Positions 34,306-44,430 of a stretch of DNA of 64,000 nucleotides are shown here, in pieces. Position numbers and translations under genes: made by a program. The stretch is taken from positions 3,100,001 through 3,164,000 of the forward strand of contig CP128857.1 in assembly GCA_030388725.1 (NCBI GenBank), given 5' to 3'. Positions within the stretch are counted from its first letter, which is position 1; each line of letters starts with the position of its first letter. This DNA is from Prodigiosinella aquatilis (lineage in GTDB: Bacteria; Pseudomonadota; Gammaproteobacteria; Enterobacterales; Enterobacteriaceae). Under the pieces are notes generated by a model. That model had not been told where the DNA came from, searched no databases, and saw only the letters and a program-made list of their open reading frames with translations.

Positions 34306-36366
34306 CTATGCCAGATAACGGGATAAAATACGGTAACCCCATGGCAGTAAAGTGATCATGCCCGACAACGCCTTTCCATTCGCCATATCTGCATAACCCG
34401 TCGGCAAGGATAGCGTTTTCATCTCATCACTGAAATTCTGCACAATAACGAACTCACGCTCACCATCCGTTCGTCGCTGTGCCGTAACACTATAAGGTAG
34501 CACGGTTTCCAGTGCACGAGGCAGATTGAGCTTTGCCGCCAGTGCGCCGAAGAAATCGCGTTGGAACGCCGCATCATTGCGTGAGGCCACATACCAAGCC
34601 TCACCCGCGCCGAACTGGTTGACCGTCACAGCGGGACGCCCGGCATAAAAATCACTGCCGTAAGTCGCCAGCGCCGTCGCCCCCTCAAGATGAAGCAATT
34701 CACACAGGTGGCGCGCCGACCAGGCCCCTTGTAGCCCTAACGTATTGCCAGGTGTGCTATTAACACTATTGGTTTCACCCTCTTTCAGACAATCGATCTC
34801 CTCTGCCCAGATACCCAGCAGCGGACGCAAAGGACCGGGGAAACCGCCAAGATGACACAGGTCGGTCTCATTGACGATCCCACTCCAATAGGTAGCGACA
34901 AACTGCCCGCCTTGCCTGACAAAGTCTTCGACGTTTTTGGCAAACCCGTCACGTACCATGTACAGCATGGGGGCAATCACCAGCGTATAACCACTGAGAT
35001 CACAATCGGCGTTCATGATATCCACGGCGATGCCCTGTTCCCAGAAGGGGCGATAATGCTCCACCACGGTCTTCTCATAATACAACCCATGGTTGCGCGG
35101 CCCTTGCGCATCATCCATTGCCCAACGACTTTCCCAATCAAAAATGATAGCCACACGAGCGTCAATCCGGCTACCCGCCACCGGGGCCATAACACCCAAC
35201 AGGCGACCCAGCTCACTGACTTCCTGCCCGACCCGGGTATCAAGGCGACCAGAATGATCAATCACCGCACCGTGAAATTTTTCCACCGAACCGCGACTTT
35301 TCCGCCACTGGAAGTATTGGATAGAATCCGCACCGTGTGCCACCGCCTGCAATGAAGAAAGAATATGCATACCGGGTCTCTTCAGCTTGCTGATTGGTTG
35401 CCAGTTGGTGACGCTCGGACTCGATTCCATCAACACAAACGGTTTTCCTTGCTTCAACGTACGCATCAGATCATGGTACATGGCCGTGTAGCAAGCCAGT
35501 TCCGTTTCATCCGGCTGGCTATGCCACTGCGGGTAACTGTCCCAGGAGATAAAATCAATCACCTGCGCCAACTGCCAGTAATCGTAATCGTAGAAATACT
35601 CCATAAAATTAGTGGTGGCGGGCAGATTCGGGTTAACCGCTTTCAGCGGGACGATTTCCTGTGCACAGAAATCGGTGGCCTGTGTACTACAAAAACGCCG
35701 CCAGTCCAGATTTAAACCATGGATGGACACCTCACCCTGCGGTGCCGGTGATTCAATCTGTGACCAGTCGCTATAAGTATGACTCCAGAACGTGCTCCAC
35801 CAGGCGTCGTTCAGCTTGTCCAGCGTCTGATATCGCAGCTGTAACCAGTGACGAAAATTATCCTGACAACGGCTGCAATGGCATTCGCCACTATATTCAT
35901 TGGAAATATGCCAGCCAATCACCGCTGGATGGTACGCATAGCGATGTGCCAGCTGGTGGTTGATAGCATTGACCTTACGGCGATAAACCGGTGACGATAG
36001 GCAATGATTATGCCGACCGCCATGCAATGCCTGCACCCGGTCACGCCCCACGCGCAGCACTTCAGGGTATTTCTGCGACATCCACGCCGGCCTGGCGCCA
36101 CTGGGCGTGGCCAAAAAGACCCGAATACCGGCGGCATCCAATTTATCCAGCACATCATCCAGCCAGTCGAATTGATATTTTCCCTCTTCCGGTTCCAGCA
36201 TTGACCAACTGAAAATCCCCACCGACATGACATTACAATTAGCCTGCTTCATCATTTGAATATCTTGTTCAATTATCCCCGGATAATTAATCCATTGCTC
36301 CGGGTTATAGTCTGCTCCATGTAATAAGCCAGCAACCTTTGCACTTAAAGGAGGAAATTTATTCAT
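34306..36366 (-). CDS. ganB: Exo-beta-1,4-galactanase / beta-galactosidase GanB (GH42)
   Basis: Cytoplasmic GH42 beta-galactosidase of 686 residues that releases galactose from imported galacto-oligosaccharides. The N-terminal barrel starts LLHGADYNPEQW, the GH42 signature. The acid/base Glu is in WHISNEYSGECHC (near 154) and the nucleophile in FVLMESSPSVTNW (near 310). The zinc-site cysteines of GH42 are seen at CHCSRCQ. The middle trimerisation domain (about 400-610) and a small C-terminal beta domain follow. There is no signal peptide. The ATG at 36366 has AAGAGG upstream; the longer frame is not homologous. It is last of the ganEFGAB operon and follows ganA after 180 bases. Confidence 0.93.
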   Translation of the reverse strand: MNKFPPLSAKVAGLLHGADYNPEQWINYPGIIEQDIQMMKQANCNVMSVGIFSWSMLEPEEGKYQFDWLDDVLDKLDAAGIRVFLATPSGARPAWMSQKYPEVLRVGRDRVQALHGGRHNHCLSSPVYRRKVNAINHQLAHRYAYHPAVIGWHISNEYSGECHCSRCQDNFRHWLQLRYQTLDKLNDAWWSTFWSHTYSDWSQIESPAPQGEVSIHGLNLDWRRFCSTQATDFCAQEIVPLKAVNPNLPATTNFMEYFYDYDYWQLAQVIDFISWDSYPQWHSQPDETELACYTAMYHDLMRTLKQGKPFVLMESSPSVTNWQPISKLKRPGMHILSSLQAVAHGADSIQYFQWRKSRGSVEKFHGAVIDHSGRLDTRVGQEVSELGRLLGVMAPVAGSRIDARVAIIFDWESRWAMDDAQGPRNHGLYYEKTVVEHYRPFWEQGIAVDIMNADCDLSGYTLVIAPMLYMVRDGFAKNVEDFVRQGGQFVATYWSGIVNETDLCHLGGFPGPLRPLLGIWAEEIDCLKEGETNSVNSTPGNTLGLQGAWSARHLCELLHLEGATALATYGSDFYAGRPAVTVNQFGAGEAWYVASRNDAAFQRDFFGALAAKLNLPRALETVLPYSVTAQRRTDGEREFVIVQNFSDEMKTLSLPTGYADMANGKALSGMITLLPWGYRILSRYLA

Positions 36367-36546
36367 TACAACCTCTTGAATATTGACCACTGAATTTCTG
36401 TATTTACCAATAGATTTCGAGTTGCAGGAAGGTGCCGACTGCGAAAATGCCCAGGAGCCGGCGCAAGTCAAAGAGGGCGCTTAACCAAGGGAGAGACACC
36501 ACACCTGCAACGTGAAAGATGACGGGTATAACGATGTTGTGCAGAA

Positions 36547-37749
36547 TCAATTAAATACCTTGACGGAAGGTAAGACGTTTCCCCGGCAATCAAACAAGGC
36601 TTGATTCTCCCTGGCATTTCCCTCTTTCCATTTATCATGGATATATTTCATGCCCGCTGGCGTTGCCCACCCGGCACCCGGCACCGCAATCCAGGTTGGT
36701 TCCCAATAAAACATCCCTTTACCGCGCCCATTAGGCACATCAATAATGCTTTGCATTAAATCGTGAATGAAATCGCTCTGCCCCTGAACCGTTGCCGGAT
36801 AGCCACCGGCCTTTGCCTCTTTGGCGGTAAAACTGTTTTCGGTATCATCGCAATTTGCCAGGGTGTAACCATAAGCGGCTTCCACTACAATCACGTCCTT
36901 ACCGTAGCGCGTGCTGATATCATCCATATTGGCTTTCAGCGCACTGATCGGGCCATTCCAATAGGTGTACATTGACAGGCCGATAACATCGAACGGTACA
37001 TGGCGCCGGGTGATTTCATCGAACCACCAGCGGAAGGTGTCATTCTTGGTTCCCTCAGCCAGATGCAGCATGATTTTCACCTGTGATGGTGAGGTCAGAT
37101 TTTCCCGCAGACCACTTATCGCGGCGTTCAACAGTCCAGCCAAACGATCAAATTCACCGCCACCCTGCCCCCAGCTTTTGCCTTCCGGCCACAATATGCC
37201 GCCGTTAATCTCATTGCCGATTTGCACCATATCCGGCAGCACTCCCTGCTGTTTGAAGGTGGCGATGGTGTCGCGGGTATAGTCATGAATCGCCGTTTTC
37301 AATTGTTCATATCCCATCCCCTGCCAGGCCTTGGGCTTGTACTGTTTACCGGGATCGGTCCAGAAATCGCTGTAATGAAAATCCAGTAGCAACTTCATCC
37401 CTTGCGCCTTGGCGCGCTTTGCCAGCGCCAGTGTGGTGGCGAGATCATTGTTGCCCCCGCCATACGGGTTACCAGCACGGTCCTTCGGATCGACCCACAA
37501 CCGCAGACGGACATAATTCACGCCGTTGTGCCGGAGAATAACCAGTGGATCCTGCCGGACGTGATGCTCATCGTAGAACGTGCCACCATGCTGCTCGACA
37601 TCGGCCAATGTGGAAATATCCACGCCTTTAATAAACCCGGCGGGTTCATTGCGCAGCGGTGTGATTACTATCGGATCAGCCGCCACTGCCGGGGCCGCGG
37701 AGGCTAATGCGAGACAAAACCCTAAAAACGCCAGCGTACTTGTATTCAT
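36547..37749 (-). CDS. ganA: Periplasmic endo-beta-1,4-galactanase GanA (GH53)
   Basis: GH53 arabinogalactan endo-1,4-beta-galactosidase of 400 residues. Sec signal peptide MNTSTLAFLGFCLALASAAP-AVAA, cleaved near residue 23. The family start KGVDISTLADVEQHGG follows. The acid/base Glu is in VQIGNEINGGILWPEG (near 179) and the nucleophile in VIVVEAAYGYTL (near 288). It cuts galactan side chains of pectin, and in D. dadantii it yields trimers to hexamers that enter through the GanEFGK importer. The start codon lies 4 bases after the ganG stop, so the two are co-transcribed. Confidence 0.94.
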   Translation of the reverse strand: MNTSTLAFLGFCLALASAAPAVAADPIVITPLRNEPAGFIKGVDISTLADVEQHGGTFYDEHHVRQDPLVILRHNGVNYVRLRLWVDPKDRAGNPYGGGNNDLATTLALAKRAKAQGMKLLLDFHYSDFWTDPGKQYKPKAWQGMGYEQLKTAIHDYTRDTIATFKQQGVLPDMVQIGNEINGGILWPEGKSWGQGGGEFDRLAGLLNAAISGLRENLTSPSQVKIMLHLAEGTKNDTFRWWFDEITRRHVPFDVIGLSMYTYWNGPISALKANMDDISTRYGKDVIVVEAAYGYTLANCDDTENSFTAKEAKAGGYPATVQGQSDFIHDLMQSIIDVPNGRGKGMFYWEPTWIAVPGAGWATPAGMKYIHDKWKEGNARENQALFDCRGNVLPSVKVFN

Positions 37750-37753
37750 GACA

Positions 37754-38605
37754 TTATCCTTTGGTACTGCCAGAGGTCAGGCCGGATACAAAATATTTTT
37801 GCAAGGCCAGGTATAAAATAGCGACCGGTACGGCGATCAGTACCGCGCCCGTCGCATAGGTGGTGTAACTGGCCCCCATTTTCTCGGACACCAGGTTGTA
37901 CAGACCGATCGGCAAAGTATATTGATCCGGTGTCCGCAAAATGGTGCTGGAAAGAATGAAGTCACCTAATGGGCCGGTGAAGGAAAACAGTGCCACTACA
38001 GCGATAATCGGCTTGGAAAGTGGCATGATGATCTCCACAAAGATACGGAAATTCCCGGCGCCGTCCATGCGTGCCGACTCATCCAGATCCCTCGGGATTG
38101 CATCCAGATAACCTTTCATCAGATAGGTGTTCATCGGAATCATGCCGGCCACATAAATCAGCACCAATGCCAGGTGGCTATTGATCAACCCCAGTAACTG
38201 GGACAGGACAAAAATGGCAATCAACGCAGAAAACTGTGGGATCATTTGCAGCAGTAGAAACAGCATCAGACCGTTTTGCCGGCCTTTGAAGCGAAAACGG
38301 GAAAATGCGTAGGCGGTAAAACTGACACTGATCAGCGTCAGTATCATGGTCAGCACGCTGATCTTCATCGAATTCCAATACCATGTCAGGTAGCTAACCT
38401 GGCCGTTGAACAGGTCGGCATAGTGCTGAAACGAGAGATTTTCCGGGATGATAGAGCTGCTTAGCAGGCTGTTGCCGGCATTCAGTGATGCCCCGATGGT
38501 CCACACCAGCGGGTAGATGATAATCACCGACACCAGCAGAATCAGTAGCCAGGAAAGGGACAGCCGCACCCACTTCTCTTTTTTGATGCTCTTCGACATT
38601 GCCAT
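37754..38605 (-). CDS. ganG: Galacto-oligosaccharide ABC permease GanG (MalG-like)
   Basis: Inner-membrane permease subunit of 283 residues with six transmembrane helices. The EAA loop that contacts the ATPase reads GYLDAIPRDLDESARMDGAG (near residue 185), and the C-terminus YFVSGLTSGSTKG is the MalG type ending. The ATG at 38605 is preceded by AAGGGG; the longer frame that overlaps ganF is out of family. It pairs with GanF and two GanK subunits to form the importer. Confidence 0.92.
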   Translation of the reverse strand: MAMSKSIKKEKWVRLSLSWLLILLVSVIIIYPLVWTIGASLNAGNSLLSSSIIPENLSFQHYADLFNGQVSYLTWYWNSMKISVLTMILTLISVSFTAYAFSRFRFKGRQNGLMLFLLLQMIPQFSALIAIFVLSQLLGLINSHLALVLIYVAGMIPMNTYLMKGYLDAIPRDLDESARMDGAGNFRIFVEIIMPLSKPIIAVVALFSFTGPLGDFILSSTILRTPDQYTLPIGLYNLVSEKMGASYTTYATGAVLIAVPVAILYLALQKYFVSGLTSGSTKG

Positions 38606-38615
38606 GGTTATCCCC

Positions 38616-39923
38616 TTAAGCCATATCATCATTTTTGAATGAACGGGTGGCACGGAATTGCCACAATGCCAAACCGACCACAAAAATGGACAGCAGAATG
38701 GTGATGGTGGCGGCAATGGCGTACTGCGAAGAAGACATGGTCAGTTTGTAGATCCAGGAGACCAGGATATCCGTGCCTCCGGCGTTGGAACCGACTACCG
38801 CCGGGCCGCCATTGTTAAACAGGTAGATGATGTTGAAATTGTTAAAGTTGAAGGTGTATTGCGTAATGATGATCGGTGCAATGGAGTAGAGTACCAACGG
38901 CAGTGTAATGGTTTTTAACTTGGTCCAGACACTCGCGCCATCCATGGTCGCCGCTTCGTACAAATCCTCTGGAATGGCCTGCAACACGCCAGTGGTCATG
39001 GCGAACACAAACGGGAAACCGAGCCAGGTCTGCATCATGATCAGTGCAGTTTTAGTCCAAAACGGATCGGTCAGCCAGGCTTTGGGGGCAATACCGAAAA
39101 ACGCCAGAATAGCATTATTGATGACACCGAAAGAGTCATTGAACATGCCGGCAAATACCAGAATAGTGACGAAACCCGGCACCGCCCACGGCAGGATAAA
39201 AATGGTGCGGATCAAGGGCTTAAATCGCAAATCCTTTTGATTGACCAAAATGGCCAGCAACACGCCTACACTACACTGTAGCGTGGTGGCCAGCAGCGTC
39301 CAGACCACGGTCCACTGCAACACATCCAGAAAGGTGGACCGCCAGATAGACAAGGTAAAAATGTTGACGAAGTTCCTGAGACCGACCCAATCCACCAGCT
39401 TTGCTGGCGGGGTGTGGTACAGATTGTAATTGGTAAAAGCAATCGAAAAACCAAACAGAATAGGAAAGATCACCACAAAAACCAGCAGGATAAACCCCGG
39501 CGTAATCATCAGATACGGGAAACCCTCACTCAGCAATATCTGATATTGCTGCCGCACGCTGTTAAGCGCCACCCCCTCATCCCGTTTCTGCCCATTGACC
39601 CAGGCATCACGCAGTGACAGAGCGTAAACCGCCAACCCGAACACGATGATCAACAGGCTGATAATGCCCTTCGCCAACAAAAAAATGGAGTTATCCCGTG
39701 GCACTTGCTCGCCAAGCGTATACAGACCCCACATCCCTTCCATGAGAAAGTCATGAAACACGCCGATAAAGCTGCTAAGCAGAACCAGGAAAATGAGCCC
39801 TTTCGCCCACTGCCGGTGATAGAACTGACCGAAACCGGGGATTAGGGCAAACAGCAATGCGACCACTGCATGGTGACACCGACCCTTAACAACGGTTAAC
39901 TTTTCACTGGGAGTGATAATCAC
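38616..39923 (-). CDS. ganF: Galacto-oligosaccharide ABC permease GanF (MalF-like)
   Basis: Inner-membrane permease of 435 residues. It has an N-terminal pair of helices (ALIPGFGQFYHRQWAKGLIF) as in GanP/MalF, then the transport core with the EAA loop ALQAIPEDLYEAATMDGASV in the variant GVLQAIPEDLYEAATMDGAS (near residue 330), and C-terminal helices. A GTG start at 39923 has AAGGAAC upstream; no better ATG is nearby. It lies between ganE (60 bases upstream) and ganG (10 bases downstream). Confidence 0.92.
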   Translation of the reverse strand: MIITPSEKLTVVKGRCHHAVVALLFALIPGFGQFYHRQWAKGLIFLVLLSSFIGVFHDFLMEGMWGLYTLGEQVPRDNSIFLLAKGIISLLIIVFGLAVYALSLRDAWVNGQKRDEGVALNSVRQQYQILLSEGFPYLMITPGFILLVFVVIFPILFGFSIAFTNYNLYHTPPAKLVDWVGLRNFVNIFTLSIWRSTFLDVLQWTVVWTLLATTLQCSVGVLLAILVNQKDLRFKPLIRTIFILPWAVPGFVTILVFAGMFNDSFGVINNAILAFFGIAPKAWLTDPFWTKTALIMMQTWLGFPFVFAMTTGVLQAIPEDLYEAATMDGASVWTKLKTITLPLVLYSIAPIIITQYTFNFNNFNIIYLFNNGGPAVVGSNAGGTDILVSWIYKLTMSSSQYAIAATITILLSIFVVGLALWQFRATRSFKNDDMA

Positions 39924-39983
39924 AAACTGTTCCTTCTTTATGACGGGAGCCGCCCTCCCGTTCAGAATAAGCAGAGGCCGGAG

Positions 39984-41219
39984 TTACTGATTGCTGGCTT
40001 TCATCGCCTCAATTTGCATCTTGATTTGCTTCACCGCATCGTCCAGCGCGGCCTTAGGTGCCTGTTTACCGGTCATGCTCAATTGCAGTGCGGCGTTGGC
40101 CGGGCCCCAGACTTCCTGCATTTCGGGTACGCTGGGCATGGCGGTCGCCAAACTGGCCTGAATAGCGACGGCGCTGGCCCGCTGATCATTTTTAATGAGT
40201 GGGTCATTAATCATCGCTACCAGTGGCGGGATCTCTTTAGTCAGTTGATAACGGGTTTTCACATACTCAGGCTGATTGATAAACGTAATGAATTGCTGCG
40301 CCAACACCTTGTCCTTGCTCCAGGTGGACACCACGTAACCTTTCACCCCCAGAAAAGAGTTCATCGGCTTGCCATTGGCCAGTTTCGGTAGCGGCGCAAC
40401 ACCATAATTAATACCGGCGTCGGCGTAAGGCTGAAACGCCCACGGCCCATTGATCACCGCTGCCACCTTTTTCTCGGTAAACAGAGAGTCAATGGCATTA
40501 AGACCACTGTCACCGATGATCCCTCTGGGAAATAACCCATCGGTATAGAATTTTTTCAGACTGTTGACTGCCGCCACGCTGCCTGGGGTGTTGAGACCGA
40601 TGTCCAGAGTATTCAATCCACCTTTGCTGTCTTTGCCAAAGATGTAGCCGCCCATCGACGCCATGACGCCCCAGCTGTAATAAAGCTGATCGAATTTCGC
40701 CAGCAAACCGTATCGATTTTCCGCCCGCTGTTTTTTGGAGAAGCGGTAATAGTCATCCAACGTAGCCAACGGCTTAGGCAACAGATTCTTGTTATAGATC
40801 AGCACCAATGTCTCTACCGCCTTGGGAATACCGTACAACCGGTTGTTCATGGTAAAGGCATGGATGGACGACGGCGTGAAGGCGGAGACTTCCGCTTTGT
40901 CGACCGTCAGTGGTGAGAGCAATCCTTGCACGACCGCAGAACCGAGCTGATCGTTAGGGATCACCAGCACATCTGGGCCAATGCCTGCCGGGCCATCCAA
41001 ACGCAGCTTCTCAATCTGTTGTGCATAAGGCATTTCCTGCATATTGACTTTCACGTTGTACTGTTTTTCGAAATCACTAACGGCCTGTTTTATGCCAACA
41101 GACTTCTTTATGTCCTCCCACACCGTTAATTGCCGGCTTGCCGCTGCAGCGGCGAAAGTGGAATATTGGCCCGCCACCAGCGCGGTCAGGAGCAGAGCGG
41201 TTATTTTTTTGATTTTCAT
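39984..41219 (-). CDS. ganE: Galacto-oligosaccharide-binding protein GanE (MalE-like)
   Basis: Periplasmic solute-binding protein of the maltose/galactan type, 411 residues. The signal peptide MKIKKITALLLTALVAGQYS-TFAAAA leads into RQLTVWEDIKKSVGIKQAV, the MalE-like start (V-WEDxxK). Further marks are GPDVLVIPNDQLG and the hinge AAVINGPWAFQPYADAGINY near residues 255-275. It delivers oligogalactans to GanFG. The ATG at 41219 follows AGAGGTGAG. It is the first gene of the ganEFGAB operon and is divergent from ganK. Confidence 0.93.
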   Translation of the reverse strand: MKIKKITALLLTALVAGQYSTFAAAAASRQLTVWEDIKKSVGIKQAVSDFEKQYNVKVNMQEMPYAQQIEKLRLDGPAGIGPDVLVIPNDQLGSAVVQGLLSPLTVDKAEVSAFTPSSIHAFTMNNRLYGIPKAVETLVLIYNKNLLPKPLATLDDYYRFSKKQRAENRYGLLAKFDQLYYSWGVMASMGGYIFGKDSKGGLNTLDIGLNTPGSVAAVNSLKKFYTDGLFPRGIIGDSGLNAIDSLFTEKKVAAVINGPWAFQPYADAGINYGVAPLPKLANGKPMNSFLGVKGYVVSTWSKDKVLAQQFITFINQPEYVKTRYQLTKEIPPLVAMINDPLIKNDQRASAVAIQASLATAMPSVPEMQEVWGPANAALQLSMTGKQAPKAALDDAVKQIKMQIEAMKASNQ

Positions 41220-41575
41220 CACTCACCTCTTTGTGAAGGTATTACATTTTTTAGATTCACGTTCATATTTTTGATATTCAAGCTATACGTAAACGCTCTA
41301 TCTAACGACATAACTAAACAGAGCTCACCCATTCCCTCAGTTGTTATACGCTATGCTTAGAACACTGTTAAATCTATACAATTATCATCAATGTGTGATC
41401 ATGATTGCATAAATGAAACGCGATGATATGGCTTAAAATCTAGCCAAGTTATAGTCTTTTAAAGACTTTTTAGCCGTTATAGTTATTAATTAAACTTTGT
41501 TATACGTATCACATAAAGAGAGTAATTCATTCTCTAACACGACTCATTTACTGACAACGTTCCGAGGATCAACCG
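41220..41575. promoter_or_regulatory. Divergent ganE-ganK control region
   Basis: This 356-base AT-rich spacer carries both promoters. A TGTGA half-site at 41394-41398 (TGTGATCATGATTGCA) could be a weak CRP site, which would fit catabolite control. GTTATACG occurs twice (near 41343 and 41500). No coding frame is supported. Confidence 0.4.
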
Positions 41576-42682
41576 ATGTCCAGCATAAGACTGAGAAATG
41601 TCACCAAACGTTTTGGCAAAACGGTGACGCTGCACAATATCAATCTTGATATTGAGGGAGGGGAATTTGCGGTATTTGTTGGTCCTTCGGGCTGCGGCAA
41701 ATCCACGTTACTGCGCATGATTGCCGGTCTGGAGGAGATTAGCGAAGGAGAGGTACTGATTGGCGATGAATGCGTTAACGATGTCGCCCCTGCTCACCGT
41801 GGCGTGGCAATGGTGTTTCAGTCCTATGCGTTGTATCCGCATATGACGGTCGCCGAAAACATGGGATACGGTCTGAAAGTCAACGGTACACCAAAGGCAG
41901 AGATCCGCCATCAGGTAGAGATGGTTGCCAAAACACTGCAACTCTCCCATTTGCTGGACAGAAAACCCAAACAACTCTCTGGCGGCCAACGACAGCGCAC
42001 CGCGATTGGTCGCGCCATCGTACGTAATCCCAACGTGTTCATGTTTGATGAACCACTCTCCAATCTGGATGCCGAGCTGCGGGTTGATATGCGTCTGCAT
42101 ATCGCCAAACTGCACCAGGAACTGAAAACCACCATGGTATATGTTACCCACGATCAAATTGAAGCGATGACGCTGGCGGATAAAATTGTGGTGATGAACG
42201 ATGGGCGGGTAATACAAATGGGGTCACCGATGGACCTGTATTACAACCCTGACAATCGATTTGTCGCCGGGTTTATCGGTTCACCAAAAATGAATTTTCT
42301 ACCGGCAACGGTGGTGAACTGGGAACCCGAGAGGCTCACCGTGACCATTGAATACGGTAAAACCCTCACCCTCGCGATACGGACTCAACAGGTAGAGCCC
42401 AACATGAACGTGACGCTCGGTATCCGCCCGGAACACCTGTCCACAGCAGGCACAATGCCGTTACAACTGGAGTTTCACTGTGAAGTGGTGGAACGACTGG
42501 GCAACAACACCTATCTGTTCGGTCAGTGTCACGGTCATGATGGCTTCAAAATACTGCTGCCAGGAGATGCTCATTTCACGCCCTATCAAAAATTGCAGTT
42601 AGGTTTCGATTCCGGGCAGTGCCTGGTATTTGATAAGTTCGGCGAACGAATCAGCGCTGATATTCAGGTTAACCAGCAATAA
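41576..42682 (+). CDS. ganK: Galacto-oligosaccharide ABC ATPase GanK (MalK/MsmK-like)
   Basis: ATP-hydrolysing subunit of the galactan importer, 368 residues. Walker A GPSGCGKST (residues 36-44), Q-loop in MVFQSYALYPHMTV, signature LSGGQRQRTAIGRA, Walker B VFMFDEPLSNLD and switch His in VYVTHDQIEAMT are all intact. The C-terminal OB-fold/TOBE domain (about 240-368) is the MalK type and may carry regulation. The ATG at 41576 has GAGG upstream. It is transcribed away from ganEFGAB, so it may be under separate control and could also serve other sugar importers. Confidence 0.92.
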   Translation: MSSIRLRNVTKRFGKTVTLHNINLDIEGGEFAVFVGPSGCGKSTLLRMIAGLEEISEGEVLIGDECVNDVAPAHRGVAMVFQSYALYPHMTVAENMGYGLKVNGTPKAEIRHQVEMVAKTLQLSHLLDRKPKQLSGGQRQRTAIGRAIVRNPNVFMFDEPLSNLDAELRVDMRLHIAKLHQELKTTMVYVTHDQIEAMTLADKIVVMNDGRVIQMGSPMDLYYNPDNRFVAGFIGSPKMNFLPATVVNWEPERLTVTIEYGKTLTLAIRTQQVEPNMNVTLGIRPEHLSTAGTMPLQLEFHCEVVERLGNNTYLFGQCHGHDGFKILLPGDAHFTPYQKLQLGFDSGQCLVFDKFGERISADIQVNQQ

Positions 42683-43115
42683 AAATCCGGACTACCGCTT
42701 AGTCAATGCCTGACGTCAGTGCTTCACTCAACCCGGCTCGCTAACACGGTGAACTGGCATAGAGTGCGCCATTCAAGATAATGAAGGATCGGCTACCGGC
42801 CGTCACACATATTTTTACCCGTCGCGGTTACCGGTGCAACGTACCAGTAACCGGCGTTAATCAGATTGCATCTCCGTAAACACTGTCACTCTTGCACGAC
42901 CATCCTGCTTGGACTAGTACAGTGCGGCATCAGCCTGCTGGATAAGCATTTCGCCGCTATTCTATTTTACAGCAGATAAACCTGGAGAAAATAACGGCGC
43001 TGCCGGGCCATGCATGAAATCGCCAGACAAGCGAATAACCTTGAATTTGATGCCGCAAATCAACAGCTCAATTCAGGCCTCTTCCAGCCGAACAAACAGC
43101 ACTGAAACAGGGCCA
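42683..43115. other. Intergenic region between ganK and ada
   Basis: Convergent gene ends. A possible ganK end-hairpin is GGTTACCGG/CCAGTAACC near 42826-42852 (one mismatch). The rest has no supported gene. Confidence 0.4.
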
Positions 43116-44207
43116 TCAGCGCAATAATACAAATTCGCGGGCTTCTTTATCCAACAGCGCGCGTTTGCGCTCCACCCCCCAGCGATATCCCGCCAGAGCA
43201 CCATCACGCCTTACCACACGATGACATGGGATCGCCACCGCCAGTCGGTTGTTGGCACAGGCGCTGGCGACAGCCCGCACGGCTTTGGGTGAACCAATGC
43301 GCTGAGCGATGTCGCTATAACTCACGGTGGTCCCCGGCGGAATATCCTTCAGCGCCTGCCAGACTCGTAATTGAAAAGCGGTACCACGAATATCCAGCGG
43401 CAAAGCCAGATTACGTCCCGGCGCTTCAATAAACCCCACCACCTGGGCGATAACCTGCTCGAAATCATCATCGCCACCGATCAATTCGGCCTGTGGAAAC
43501 TGATCTTGCAAGTCACAAACCAGCGTTTCGGCCTCGTCACCCAACAGAATGGCGCAAATCCCCTTTTCGCTCTGCGCGACTAGTATATCTCCCAATGAAC
43601 AGACGCCGACCGCAAACCAGATACGCATCCCTTTGCCGCCTGACTGCCAGGTTTTGGGCGACATGCCCAGTATGGCGTCGGATTGCTCATAGCATCGGCT
43701 AGTGGTGTTAAACCCCGCATCAAAAATCGCGTCCGTCACACGGCCGGTTTTACCCAATGCTTCACGCAAACGCTGGCCTCGATGCGCACTGGCGAAAGCC
43801 CTGGGCGTCAAACCGGTGACCGCTTTGAATAATCGATGAAAATGAAATGCACTCATACCGACATGCGTCGCTATGTCGGCCAGTTTTACCGCACCGTCGG
43901 TCTGCGCTATATAGCGACACGCCTGGGTTATTTTAGCGGCATGAACGGCATCTAGCGGCGGCTGCCCCCTCTTATACCGTCGGCTAGGGCGAAAACCAGC
44001 CTTTTCTGCCGCGGCATCTGAATCAAAAAACACCACGTTTTCGCGTTTTGGCAGTCGGGCGGCACCGGATGGCGAACAATATACGCCGGTCGTCGTGACA
44101 CCGAACACGAAACTGCCGTCAGCCGCACTGTTTCGCTCAACCACCGCCTGCCAACGGGCGTCATCCGTTTCCCAAGGTTCGGGCGACGATGCGTTATCAC
44201 TCATCAT
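43116..44207 (-). CDS. ada: Ada-like DNA methyl-repair/transcription regulator with altered zinc site
   Basis: Bifunctional Ada, 363 residues. Residues 1-80 are the N-terminal methylphosphotriester domain, 85-190 the AraC-type HTH (MSAFHFHRLFKAVTGLTPRA), and 200-363 the O6-alkylguanine transferase with IPCHRVVRRDGALAGYRWG (Cys near 328). The C-terminal domain looks fully functional. In the N-terminal domain the methyl-accepting Cys is kept (GVYCSPSG, near 42). The three other zinc ligands are not: the family's CRPSC is CSPSG, and FRPCKRC is FRPSRRY. Zinc binding and methyl-triggered activation should therefore fail. The start ATG follows AGGAGAA. An alkA-type gene lies 223 bases upstream in the same direction. 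Confidence 0.88.
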   Translation of the reverse strand: MMSDNASSPEPWETDDARWQAVVERNSAADGSFVFGVTTTGVYCSPSGAARLPKRENVVFFDSDAAAEKAGFRPSRRYKRGQPPLDAVHAAKITQACRYIAQTDGAVKLADIATHVGMSAFHFHRLFKAVTGLTPRAFASAHRGQRLREALGKTGRVTDAIFDAGFNTTSRCYEQSDAILGMSPKTWQSGGKGMRIWFAVGVCSLGDILVAQSEKGICAILLGDEAETLVCDLQDQFPQAELIGGDDDFEQVIAQVVGFIEAPGRNLALPLDIRGTAFQLRVWQALKDIPPGTTVSYSDIAQRIGSPKAVRAVASACANNRLAVAIPCHRVVRRDGALAGYRWGVERKRALLDKEAREFVLLR

Positions 44208-44430
44208 TCTATTCTCCTGTGCACAATCAATACCCGATTTACCGGAGCCATCGTCATCATCGCCAGCCAATGACGAGCCGGATCAGGCCGCATAGTGGCG
44301 ATTATGCCCGTCACCTAACGACAATAAACTCCGTTATTTGCTTTTTAATTTTACCCACGATAACGCCGAATGATGGCGCGTCATTCCGACACTTATTATT
44401 GAAAACGTTTTACCGTGCCGCCATGTTTTC

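Noticed and set aside
34852..35355. 167-residue frame on the plus strand
   Set aside because: It is antisense to ganB; no motif, atypical composition, and no ribosome site.
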